Shown here: in pieces, positions 1 to 7,228 of the stretch | Position numbering within the stretch: the stretch's first letter is position 1 | How the letters are laid out: the number at the start of each line of letters is the position of its first letter | From: Clostridia bacterium | GTDB lineage: Bacteria > Bacillota > Clostridia > Oscillospirales > Acutalibacteraceae | Length of the DNA: 64,000 nt | Reading direction: 5' to 3' | Assembly (NCBI GenBank): GCA_017625435.1 | Contig: JAGAKX010000061.1 | Location: forward strand, 1 to 64,000 | Program-made: the position numbers and the translations under genes | Notes under the pieces: model-generated | Databases searched by the model: none | Seen by the model: the letters and a program-made list of their open reading frames with translations, nothing else | What the model was told of the DNA's origin: nothing

Positions 1-1
1 C

Positions 2-283
2 TATCTCGGTGTAAAAAGATATTTGAACGGAGACGAAGAAAGTGCCATCAGATGCTTTGAGGAAAAAGTGAGACTTGCCAAAGCTTTTGACAGTTTACCT
101 GATATTTCCGTAAGCACATCGCCTGTTGTAAATGGTGCAATTTTTGAAAAGACAAAAACAAATCTCGGAACAAGTAAAATGCAAAACAGAGTAAAGCATC
201 TTTTGACAAACAGATATCCGCTTTCGGAAGAATTCAGGGAAAAACCTGAGTTCAAAAAATTAATAACCAGTATTGAATGCTAA
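2..283 (+). CDS. Hypothetical protein, C-terminal part only
   Basis: This is the 3' end of a gene entering from the left edge; the frame is open from base 2 to a TAA at 281-283 (93 residues). The protein is charged and probably helical. A stretch near the start (GDEESAIRCFEEKV) resembles one TPR-type helix, but no family can be named. No membrane segment or motif is visible. A hairpin at 290-323 follows the stop. The upstream domain that would identify the protein lies outside the window. Confidence 0.55.
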   Translation, partial: YLGVKRYLNGDEESAIRCFEEKVRLAKAFDSLPDISVSTSPVVNGAIFEKTKTNLGTSKMQNRVKHLLTNRYPLSEEFREKPEFKKLITSIEC

Positions 284-289
284 ATAAAC

Positions 290-323
290 AATCCGCATCA
301 CAGCAATTGCTATGAGGCGGATT
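290..323 (+). terminator. Hairpin after the partial gene
   Basis: Seven-base arms AATCCGC and GCGGATT enclose a further self-complementary core (AGCAATTGCT). The T-rich tail is weak, so termination is probable rather than certain. Confidence 0.5.
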
Positions 324-345
324 ACTGTTTATAAGGAACTCTTGA

Positions 346-369
346 AATATTGAAATACATTTCAATATT
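346..369. repeat. 24-bp perfect inverted repeat in a long intergenic gap
   Basis: Arms AATATTGAAAT and ATTTCAATATT are exact complements with a two-base centre (AC). It lies in the 464-base gap between the left-edge gene and the sigma factor gene, where I see no ORF. It has no T-tract tail, so it could be an operator or an RNA hairpin. Apart from this repeat and the promoter at 685-713, the gap (about 324-684) shows nothing I can interpret. Confidence 0.5.
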
Positions 370-684
370 ATTTTAAAAATCAAAGGATATTCAGATTAAT
401 AAACAGTGGATAGTTTCAATGGAATCTATTAGATGAGAATACTGCGAACAGGTAAGCTCATATATTTCATAACAAACAAGAAAAAGCTCCGTTAGAAAGC
501 AGTAAACCTGCAATCTCAACGGGGCAATATTGTTAATTGTTTAACTGATGCGTTTAAGTAATTGTTAATTACTGTAAAGCTTAAAATATACTGTAGATAC
601 ATATATTTCGTCGATTTGATTTGTTGAAAGAAGGATGTTTGTACAGAATTCTGTATAGGGAGATATATGTATATACAATTCTTC

Positions 685-713
685 TTGACACAATTTGGAA
701 TATTTTATAGAAT
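685..713 (+). promoter_or_regulatory. Sigma-A type promoter for the ECF sigma gene
   Basis: TTGACA at 685-690 and TAGAAT at 708-713 are separated by 17 bp, placing the transcript start near 720, about 28 nt before the chosen TTG start codon. Confidence 0.65.
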
Positions 714-747
714 CATAAAGGTATAAAACTTGAAAAGAGGAATTGCG

Positions 748-1287
748 TTGAATAAGCTTGAAAGTGATAATGCGCTTATCGACAAGCTTTGGAATGAATG
801 TGGGCAAAGCATTAAAAAGCTATGCGAAATAAAATTACAATCTGACCCTGAAGCTGCTAAAGATGTGTATTCCGATGTGTTTCTTGCTTTAACGAAGGCA
901 GTGAAAGAGGGCAGGGCCATTTCAAATCATAAGGCTTGGTTATACAAAACTGCCAACAATTTGATAATAAAAAAGTATGAAGATATTAAAAAGAACAAAG
1001 AAGTTTTAACTGATTTTTCTGACGAAGCTACCGTTAATCTTGCAATTACAACGGATGTTTTGGATGCAACTATAAGCGATGATGATATTGAAAGAATGGC
1101 GGATGTAATAATTGGAGAACTGAATAGGGAAGAGCAGTGTCTTCTTGAAAATTATTATTACAATAATAAGACTCTAAAGGAAATTGCGGTACTTACAGGT
1201 AAATCTGAATGTGCAATAAAACAGCGTCACTACCGACTATGTAAGAGAATCAGACACCGCATAAATGAAGAAATTGAAAAATTTTAA
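748..1287 (+). CDS. ECF-type RNA polymerase sigma factor
   Basis: A sigma-70 family protein of about 179 residues with the two-domain ECF layout. Region 2 lies in the first half (AAKDVYSDVFLALTKAV, then HKAWLYKTANNLIIKKYED). Region 4 is at the C terminus, with a helix-turn-helix around LKEIAVLTGKSECAIKQRHY. Such proteins redirect RNA polymerase to a small regulon when released from an anti-sigma factor. I chose TTG at 748 because AAGAGG (735-740) stands 7 nt upstream; an in-frame TTG at 730 has no such site. The next gene is a membrane protein of anti-sigma layout, and the pair is probably one regulatory unit. The regulon is unknown. Confidence 0.85.
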   Translation: MNKLESDNALIDKLWNECGQSIKKLCEIKLQSDPEAAKDVYSDVFLALTKAVKEGRAISNHKAWLYKTANNLIIKKYEDIKKNKEVLTDFSDEATVNLAITTDVLDATISDDDIERMADVIIGELNREEQCLLENYYYNNKTLKEIAVLTGKSECAIKQRHYRLCKRIRHRINEEIEKF

Positions 1288-1305
1288 AAATTTTTCAAAT
1301 TTTTG

Positions 1306-1340
1306 TGTTACCTTTTTTGATTTTTCACACTAATAGAGTG
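1306..1340 (+). promoter_or_regulatory. Candidate ECF-dependent (autoregulated) promoter
   Basis: TGTTACC at 1306-1312 and the CACACTAATAG element from 1326 lie between the sigma gene and its partner. They are in the position of an ECF -35/-10 pair, and there is no good sigma-A promoter here. It is an inference that the sigma factor drives its own anti-sigma and the secreted protein from this site. Confidence 0.35.
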
Positions 1341-1353
1341 AAGGAGGTAAAAA

Positions 1354-2112
1354 ATGAATAAAGAGATTTTAAGGAATGTGTTGAGAACTTCCTCTGTTGA
1401 ATTTTCTTATGCAGAGATTGAAAAGATGCTCAATGATGAACTTGAAAAATCCACTGAAGAAATGGATACGGAGCTTGTTGAGCTTTGTATTGATGTTCTC
1501 AGTAATTATGTTAATGAAGGCAACAAAATATTTGACGAAGAGGCGTTGCCGAAAAAAGCAAAAACCTGCAAAAAGCCCATAGTTAAAAAGATATTTTTAA
1601 TTGCCGCGATAGTGTCTGTTATTCTTACGCTGTCAATAACTGTCAGCGCAAACATATTTGATATTGACCTCCCTGCGGAAATTGTAAAAATTTTCGGTGA
1701 CAGAATAATTCTTAACTTGTCGGGAGGATCAAAGGAGAATAACGCTTTGGATGACAACGGACTTTTAAGTGCTTTTTCCGGAGAAAAATGTGTAATTGAA
1801 TCAGAAACTTTTAATGAAAGCAGAAAGGAAACAATAATTCAATTTTACGTGAAGGATTCAAAAATACACGGTACAATTGTTGTTTTCCCTTATTCTGTAA
1901 CAGATAAAGGTTTGATTGATAATAATGTTTTTAAGAATGTTGAACAGATAAAGCAGCTTGTTATTGACGGAATTGAAGTTACTGTTACGTCGTTTACTGA
2001 CAGCAGTGTTTTTGCTTCATACAATACAGATAAATTTAATATTTCCATTTTGTTTAATGATACAAATATAGAGAGTGTTGTTGAGTTTTTGGAAAACAGA
2101 ACAGGAGAATGA
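1354..2112 (+). CDS. Probable membrane anti-sigma factor
   Basis: A 252-residue single-pass membrane protein. Residues 1-78 are acidic, helical and probably cytoplasmic. One hydrophobic segment spans about 79-99 (FLIAAIVSVILTL). The remaining 150 residues would lie outside the cell. This is the layout of anti-sigma proteins paired with clostridial ECF factors (DUF4179-like proteins), and the gene follows directly after an ECF sigma gene. The start has a strong GGAGG site 8-10 nt upstream. Only three bases separate it from the next gene, a secreted protein, so the two are co-transcribed. The anti-sigma role is inferred from context and topology, since no zinc-binding anti-sigma motif is present. 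Confidence 0.65.
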   Translation: MNKEILRNVLRTSSVEFSYAEIEKMLNDELEKSTEEMDTELVELCIDVLSNYVNEGNKIFDEEALPKKAKTCKKPIVKKIFLIAAIVSVILTLSITVSANIFDIDLPAEIVKIFGDRIILNLSGGSKENNALDDNGLLSAFSGEKCVIESETFNESRKETIIQFYVKDSKIHGTIVVFPYSVTDKGLIDNNVFKNVEQIKQLVIDGIEVTVTSFTDSSVFASYNTDKFNISILFNDTNIESVVEFLENRTGE

Positions 2113-2115
2113 TAT

Positions 2116-2616
2116 ATGAAAAAAAAGATTAAATCTGTATTTATTATAGTTTTATGCTTTATAAGCATTTTTTCGTTTCAGACCTTTGCTTTAGAAAAAA
2201 ATGATATTGAGGTAAGCAATATCGTGCTTTCTCAAGAAAAAATAAATGAAATACTTGCATTGGGTAATACATATACTCCCGATGAACGTGCAACAGGACT
2301 TATTGTTTCTGCAACTGCTGCCATAAATGACGACCATAAGCTTCTGCAGTTCGTCGGAACCATATTGTGTATGACTAATGTTGTAAAATGCGGTTTTGAG
2401 AACATTGTTGTTCAGAGAAGAACATCATCATCTTCTTCTTGGACCCATTACTACACCTTTGATGATTCTTATGGTGATACAAATGCCCATTCTGTAGTCA
2501 AAGCGGTAACCACAAATACAGGCTATGAATACAGAGTTATATGTAATTTATATGCCAAGAAAAACATTTTCTCTGTTGAGAGAATTGATATGGTATCAAA
2601 TATCATGGCTTGGTAA
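2116..2616 (+). CDS. Small secreted protein of unknown function
   Basis: 166 residues. The first 25 form a classic Sec signal peptide (KKKIKS followed by a hydrophobic stretch ending QTFA), with probable cleavage after residue 25. The mature part is about 140 residues with two cysteines (in ILCMTNVVKCGF) that could form a disulfide. It resembles small secreted proteins encoded beside sigma/anti-sigma pairs in gut Clostridia, perhaps a DUF6147-like group, but I cannot confirm this without a search. It is the last gene of the trio, and a strong terminator follows at 2639. It may be an output of the sigma factor or a ligand for the anti-sigma protein. Confidence 0.6.
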   Translation: MKKKIKSVFIIVLCFISIFSFQTFALEKNDIEVSNIVLSQEKINEILALGNTYTPDERATGLIVSATAAINDDHKLLQFVGTILCMTNVVKCGFENIVVQRRTSSSSSWTHYYTFDDSYGDTNAHSVVKAVTTNTGYEYRVICNLYAKKNIFSVERIDMVSNIMAW

Positions 2617-2638
2617 CAGTAATTTTTTACCGCCTTCA

Positions 2639-2662
2639 GCACCCCGTAAGGGGTGCGTTTTT
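2639..2662 (+). terminator. Rho-independent terminator
   Basis: GCACCCC, loop GTAA, GGGGTGC, then GTTTTT. It closes the sigma/anti-sigma/secreted-protein operon. Confidence 0.8.
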
Positions 2663-2672
2663 AAGTGTATTT

Positions 2673-2730
2673 GGAGAGTGCTTGACTGGCAGTCAAGAAG
2701 TCATGGGTTCGATCCCCACCGTCTCCACCA
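2673..2730 (+). tRNA. tRNA-Ala(GGC) 3' fragment, 5' part missing
   Basis: The sequence fits a tRNA from the D-loop GG (2673-2674) to an encoded CCA (2728-2730). The anticodon stem is CTTGA/TCAAG with loop CTGGCAG, giving anticodon GGC (Ala). A T-arm with TTCGATC and an acceptor 3' strand CGTCTCC plus A73 follow; U70 is consistent with the alanine G3:U70 identity pair. The bases upstream cannot form the D stem or the 5' acceptor strand, so this is not a functional tRNA. It keeps a terminator of its own at 2733. A 3' tRNA fragment of this kind is what remains at the distal end of an element integrated into a tRNA gene; that reading is inference. Confidence 0.7.
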
Positions 2731-2732
2731 AA

Positions 2733-2762
2733 AAAAGACAGTCGCAGGACTGTCTTTTTTTT
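2733..2762 (+). terminator. Terminator behind the tRNA fragment
   Basis: AAAAGACAGTC, loop GCAG, GACTGTCTTTT and further T residues. It follows the CCA directly, as expected for the original tRNA transcription unit. Confidence 0.8.
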
Positions 2763-2829
2763 ATTGTAAAAAATGGGGATAGATTTATTTTGTTTGCTAT
2801 GGTAATATAAAACAGAAGGAGGTGGCGCT

Positions 2830-4482
2830 ATGGAAATGAAGTCGAAGAAAAATATCAGGAATATCAGCATAATTGCCGTAATTATGCTGTCTGCTTTTGT
2901 ATGCAGAGTGGTTGCATTCAATATCGACGACTTTTTTATAGCTACGCTTCTTGTTATGATAAGAAATGCAATGCACATTTCTCTTGTGGCAGTGTGGACT
3001 GTTTCAATTTATATGAGAGTTGTCAGTAAGCAGATAAGAAATATGCTCATTTCCGTCGGTCTTCTTATGATAGGGTGGATGGTCATAAGAACCTGTAAGA
3101 TTGAGTTTCTTTATACGACCGATACGCTTACCCGTTACTTCTGGTATGCCTTTTATATACCTATGATTCTGATTCCGCTTATCGGTGTTTTTATAACTAT
3201 GCATATCGGAAAATCCGATGATTATAAGCTGCCGTCTCTTTTCAGATTGTTTTATATACCTGCGGCGTTGGTGATTCTGCTTGTTTTTACCAACGATTTT
3301 CACCGTCTTGTTTTTGATTTTCCCAATGGGATATTGTATTTTAATTCCGATTATACTTACGGTCCGCTCTTTTTTATTCCGTCGGGCTGGTTTACCCTTC
3401 TCGGTTTTTATTTTGTTGTAAAGCTTCTTCTTAAGGGTAAGGGACCCGGTAATCGTATGTTTCAGAGGGGGCATATTGCTATTATGGCAATTGCTGTGGT
3501 TTTCTGGTGTCTTTATGCTTTTACAGGTATTGATGCGGACCTTACAGCGGTTGACTGCGCACTTATTACACTTCTTCTTGAAAGTGCAATTCAGAGCGGT
3601 CTTATAAGAACAAGCACAAACTACAGAAAACTGTTTGAGATATCAAGTGTAACGGCACAGATTGCTGACAGTAATTTCAATGTCTGTGTCCGTTCCTCAG
3701 AATCAGAGGTTTTTTCAAGCGATATTCTGAAAAGTGCCGTTTTGTCACCGCAGAATCTCGGAGATTATATTCTGAATGCAGAGAAAATATCGGGCGGATA
3801 TGTTTACTGGCAGGATGACATAAAAAATATAACGGAGCTTATAGAAACCTTGCAGGAAACACAGAAGCAGCTCAGTGAAAATAACTTTCTTTTGCAGGCA
3901 GAGTACGAGCTCAAGGAGAACAAGGCCAAAACAGAAGAAAAAAACCGTCTGTTCAATAAGCTGATTTATGAAATTTCGCCGAAGCTTCTGAAGGCAGAAG
4001 AATTGTTAGCATTGGCTTCTTCGGATGAAAAAAACAAAAGAATGCATCTTGCGAAGCTTGCCGTAATAGGTGCATATATAAAAAGACGGGGAAACCTGTT
4101 TATAATTTCGGAGGACAGAAAAAAAATAAGATCCCGTGAAATAGAATTCTGCATAAATGAGTCCCTTGCTAATTTGCGATTGCTTGATATTGTACCTTCA
4201 TTTGTTTTCAGCCTTGATGAAGATATATCGTCAGAAGCAGCCGTAAAGGTATATGATATATTTGAATTTTTCATCGAAGAGCTTCTTGATACTGTTAATG
4301 CTGTTTTTGTGAAAATGGCAGAAAAAGAGGGCTCCGTTTCAATGAGAATGATGTTCGGTGTTAAAAGTGCGAGGGATGAAATTCTTGCTGACAGCGAAAT
4401 ATTAAGCGGTGCTGATATAATTATTGAAAACTCCGATGATGATATAATTATAGATGTGCTCATCCCGAAGGAGGTAATGTGA
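2830..4482 (+). CDS. 7TM sensor protein with degenerate histidine-kinase module
   Basis: 550 residues. The first ~260 hold about seven to eight hydrophobic segments, like the 7TM sensor region of some clostridial histidine kinases. A coiled coil follows (ETQKQLSENNFLLQ and onward), then a domain that aligns in layout with the kinase core of the next gene. Where the next gene has the H-box RIHAELGNALL, this one reads LIYEISPKLL, with no histidine. Where that gene has the N-box EALTNAV, this one has EELLDTV. No glycine-rich ATP lid is visible. It therefore looks like a pseudokinase that senses and works through its partner. The start has GGAGG 8 nt upstream. The gene is one base from the next and forms an operon with the kinase and response regulator. 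Confidence 0.7.
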   Translation: MEMKSKKNIRNISIIAVIMLSAFVCRVVAFNIDDFFIATLLVMIRNAMHISLVAVWTVSIYMRVVSKQIRNMLISVGLLMIGWMVIRTCKIEFLYTTDTLTRYFWYAFYIPMILIPLIGVFITMHIGKSDDYKLPSLFRLFYIPAALVILLVFTNDFHRLVFDFPNGILYFNSDYTYGPLFFIPSGWFTLLGFYFVVKLLLKGKGPGNRMFQRGHIAIMAIAVVFWCLYAFTGIDADLTAVDCALITLLLESAIQSGLIRTSTNYRKLFEISSVTAQIADSNFNVCVRSSESEVFSSDILKSAVLSPQNLGDYILNAEKISGGYVYWQDDIKNITELIETLQETQKQLSENNFLLQAEYELKENKAKTEEKNRLFNKLIYEISPKLLKAEELLALASSDEKNKRMHLAKLAVIGAYIKRRGNLFIISEDRKKIRSREIEFCINESLANLRLLDIVPSFVFSLDEDISSEAAVKVYDIFEFFIEELLDTVNAVFVKMAEKEGSVSMRMMFGVKSARDEILADSEILSGADIIIENSDDDIIIDVLIPKEVM

Positions 4483-4483
4483 T

Positions 4484-5755
4484 ATGATACCTTTTATCGG
4501 ACTCGGCACTTATGTAAGAGCATTATTTCTTACAATACTCTTTGTTGAGGTGTGTGGTTCTTTTTGTCTTACTATATGGAGCTTTATGCAGAAAAACCTG
4601 TTGCCGAAGATTATTTCACCTGTCTCAGCAATTTTAGCACTTCTGTTTATCTTGCCGTATTCCGCTTACATTTTGGCGGAAAAAAACGGCGTTTCAGTAA
4701 ACGCTTACAGCTTTGTTGAAAAGCTTCTCAGTCTTCCTGCAATTGCAGTCATTTTGTTTACAGCTATTGATGCAATTGTAATTTCTGCGCTTCTTATATT
4801 TTTCTTTATGGGAATCCGTAACGGTATATCTGCTTTTTCTGTTAAGGAAAGTGTTGATAAGCTTAAAACAGGAATATGCTTTTCGTATGAAAACGGAATG
4901 ATAAAGCTTATTAATCACAGAATGGATGAGCTCAGCAGAATCATAACGGGAAAAGAAATGACAAATGCTCTTGATTTTATAAATTCTCTCAGAAGCAGAG
5001 AATGTCAGCCCGGAACAGAGGTCTTAAATAACGATGATGATATAATGCTCCGTCTTCCCGATTATACCGTGTGGCGTTTTTCTGTTAAAAGAATAGGAAA
5101 AATGTACGAGATAACTGCTGCGGACACAACTGATTTATACAGAGTATCGGAGGATTTGAGGCTTTCAAACAGCGAGCTTAAGGAAATGAATGAGCGTCTT
5201 CTTAAATACGGGGAAAATGTTGATGAACTTACAAAGTCCCGTGAGCGTCTTGAAACAAAGTACCGTATTCATGCGGAGCTGGGTAACGCTCTTCTTGCAA
5301 CAAGACTGTATCTTCAGAACAATGACGGAAATTCCGATGAAATCATAAATATCTGGAAACGCAATATTACGGTGCTTGGTGTTAAAAATACCGAGGATAC
5401 GGAATATAATGTCATAAACGGGCTTATTGAGGCGGCAAAGGCAGTAGGAATAAAAGTAATGATTTCAGGTGAAATGCCTGAAAAGGAACAGGTGAAGAAG
5501 CTTTTTACAGAGGCTACTGCCGAAGCTCTTACCAATGCCGTAAAGCACGCGGATGCCAAGCTTTTCAGTATTTCCTTTACCTCTGATCTTTTCAGCTTTA
5601 CTGCTTCATTTTCCAATGACGGAAAAAAAGCAGATAAGTCTTTCTGTGAAGGAGGAGGGCTTTCTGCACTCAGAAAAAAAGCAGAGAATCTCGGCGGAAG
5701 AATGACAGTAAAAGCCGAAAATGACTTTACTCTTATAATAACAGTTCCGAAATAA
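4484..5755 (+). CDS. Sensor histidine kinase (HisKA_3/LiaS-like)
   Basis: 423 residues. Three hydrophobic segments occupy about residues 10-110, followed by a PAS-like stretch (about 130-215), a short coiled coil (225-258) and the kinase core. The phosphoacceptor is probably His263 in RIHAELGNALL. The ATP-binding domain has an N-box with Asn351 (EALTNAVKHADAK), NDG at 378-380 and a glycine lid EGGGLS near 389-393. This class pairs with NarL-type regulators, and such a regulator gene follows 12 nt downstream. The preceding gene encodes a kinase-like protein without the key residues, so the two probably form a heteromeric sensor. The signal is unknown. Confidence 0.85.
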   Translation: MIPFIGLGTYVRALFLTILFVEVCGSFCLTIWSFMQKNLLPKIISPVSAILALLFILPYSAYILAEKNGVSVNAYSFVEKLLSLPAIAVILFTAIDAIVISALLIFFFMGIRNGISAFSVKESVDKLKTGICFSYENGMIKLINHRMDELSRIITGKEMTNALDFINSLRSRECQPGTEVLNNDDDIMLRLPDYTVWRFSVKRIGKMYEITAADTTDLYRVSEDLRLSNSELKEMNERLLKYGENVDELTKSRERLETKYRIHAELGNALLATRLYLQNNDGNSDEIINIWKRNITVLGVKNTEDTEYNVINGLIEAAKAVGIKVMISGEMPEKEQVKKLFTEATAEALTNAVKHADAKLFSISFTSDLFSFTASFSNDGKKADKSFCEGGGLSALRKKAENLGGRMTVKAENDFTLIITVPK

Positions 5756-5767
5756 GGAGAACAGCTT

Positions 5768-6388
5768 ATGAAAAATGTACTGATAGTTGAAGATGACAGA
5801 ATGGCAAGTAAGCTTCTTGAAGTCTTTTTACAGGACAGCGAGACTTATAAGGTGGTCGCAACAGTAGAAAGTGCTTCAATGGCAGAGCTTTTTTGCAGTA
5901 AAAAAATGTGCGATCTTATTCTTATGGATGTTTGCACATCAATGAATGCAAGCGGTCTTGATGCTGCCGAAAAAATTAAAGCCGTATATCCCGAAATAAA
6001 AATTATAATTATCACAAGCCAGCCTGAAATAAGCTTTCTTGAGAGAGCAAAAAACATCGGCGTTGACAGCTTCTGGTATAAATCTCCCGTTGCAAGCGAG
6101 CTTATTGCTGTAATGGACAGTACGGTAAAAGGGGAGAATATTTATCCCGATATGACTCCGACACTTCAGATGGGATACGCTCTCAGTATTGAGTTTACTG
6201 AAAGAGAGCTTGATGTTTTAAGAGAGCTGATTACCGGAGATACAAATAAAGAAATCGGCGATAGACTCAATATGTCACAGTATACTGTCCGTGACTATAT
6301 TCAGAGTATGCTGGAAAAAACGGGCTTTCGCAGCCGAACGGAGCTTGCTGTGAAGGCAAGAGAAAGCGGACTTGTTATCAATCAGTAA
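5768..6388 (+). CDS. NarL/LuxR-type response regulator
   Basis: 206 residues. The N-terminal receiver domain has the acidic pair in VEDD (8-10), phosphoacceptor Asp54 (LILMDVCTS), Thr83 and Lys105. The C-terminal LuxR helix-turn-helix begins with FTERELDVLRELITGDTNKE and contains the recognition region MSQYTVRDYIQSML. AAGGAG lies 8 nt before the ATG. It is the last gene of the sensor operon. The first of three matching palindromes starts 13 bp after its stop codon, and I infer that this protein binds them as an activator. Confidence 0.9.
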   Translation: MKNVLIVEDDRMASKLLEVFLQDSETYKVVATVESASMAELFCSKKMCDLILMDVCTSMNASGLDAAEKIKAVYPEIKIIIITSQPEISFLERAKNIGVDSFWYKSPVASELIAVMDSTVKGENIYPDMTPTLQMGYALSIEFTERELDVLRELITGDTNKEIGDRLNMSQYTVRDYIQSMLEKTGFRSRTELAVKARESGLVINQ

Positions 6389-6400
6389 AAGCGCAGACTC

Positions 6401-6443
6401 CCTATATTTGTAGGATGTTTTTTCTTTTGTAATCAACTATAAT
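6401..6443 (+). promoter_or_regulatory. Palindromic operator plus -10 box, copy 1
   Basis: CCTATATTTGTAGG (6401-6414) is followed after exactly 23 bp by TATAAT (6438-6443). No -35 hexamer is present at the expected place. The palindrome would be centred near -42.5, the position of a class II activator site. Confidence 0.6.
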
Positions 6444-6473
6444 TATTCTGAATAATACTAAGGAGAATGAAAA

Positions 6474-7031
6474 ATGAAAAAATTTGTAATTATACTCACC
6501 GTACTTATGCTTATATTTGCATTTGCTTCCTGCGGAGGAAATGAAGAGGCAACAACTGTTGCAACAGAGGAAACAACAGCCGAGGAAACAACCGCTGCTG
6601 CAGAAGAGACGACTGCAGCCGATGAAACAACGGAAATTCCGGAAGAAGTAACTGCTGAAACAAAGAATGCCTCGGTAACGGTCGAGCAGGTTGAGGATAT
6701 CGCAGGTGAATACGGTACAGTTTTCAATGCTTCAGCGGATGAATATGCATTTTACGCAGTTTTCAGAACCGATGTAAAAATCACCGATGTAAAGGTGCTT
6801 GGACTTACTTTTGTTGATGCAGACGAAAGCGGTGTTATTACCTTTGATAAGGAAGTGCTTCATACCGTTGATGAAATAGGACCTGATTTCAATCTTGCCG
6901 TTCATCTTACGGCAGACGGTTCAATTCCCGCTTACGGTATTTCTTATGCTGATACCGACGGTACAATAAAAAGCTTCTTCGTTAATATGAGCGGTGAGGA
7001 CGGCAGTCTTTATCTTGCAGAAATTAAGTAA
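6474..7031 (+). CDS. Lipoprotein with Thr/Glu-rich linker
   Basis: 185 residues. A lipoprotein signal peptide ends FAFASC, with the lipidated cysteine at 20. A low-complexity linker of Glu, Thr and Ala (about 23-60) would hold a globular domain of roughly 120 residues away from the membrane. The domain has no family I recognise. AAGGAG precedes the ATG. It is monocistronic, with the palindromic operator upstream and a terminator at 7051. As the first target next to the two-component genes, it may feed back on the sensor or act in the envelope; that is inference. Confidence 0.7.
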   Translation: MKKFVIILTVLMLIFAFASCGGNEEATTVATEETTAEETTAAAEETTAADETTEIPEEVTAETKNASVTVEQVEDIAGEYGTVFNASADEYAFYAVFRTDVKITDVKVLGLTFVDADESGVITFDKEVLHTVDEIGPDFNLAVHLTADGSIPAYGISYADTDGTIKSFFVNMSGEDGSLYLAEIK

Positions 7032-7050
7032 ATCTTATTTATATAGCGGA

Positions 7051-7084
7051 AGGCACTCTGATTCTGTCAGGGTGCCTTTTTTTG
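7051..7084 (+). terminator. Rho-independent terminator
   Basis: AGGCACTCTG and CAGGGTGCCT form a 10-bp stem with one wobble, followed by seven T residues. Confidence 0.8.
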
Positions 7085-7131
7085 TTGTGTAAATGTAAAC
7101 AAAATATTAATGGCTTTTTCTATGGATGCCC

Positions 7132-7174
7132 CCTACAAATGTAGGTGGCTATAAAAATGCTGTTGATATAAAAT
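7132..7174 (+). promoter_or_regulatory. Palindromic operator plus -10 box, copy 2
   Basis: CCTACAAATGTAGG (7132-7145) is a perfect 6+2+6 inverted repeat. TAAAAT (7169-7174) follows after exactly 23 bp, the same geometry as copies 1 and 3. There is no -35 consensus. Confidence 0.6.
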
Positions 7175-7228
7175 TCATTATGTATAGATATGTTTTTATA
7201 CTAAAAATATAAAAGGAGACAAACAATC

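Noticed and set aside
2655..2730. Complete tRNA gene
   Set aside because: The bases expected to form the 5' acceptor strand and the 5' side of the D stem do not pair with the 3' half.
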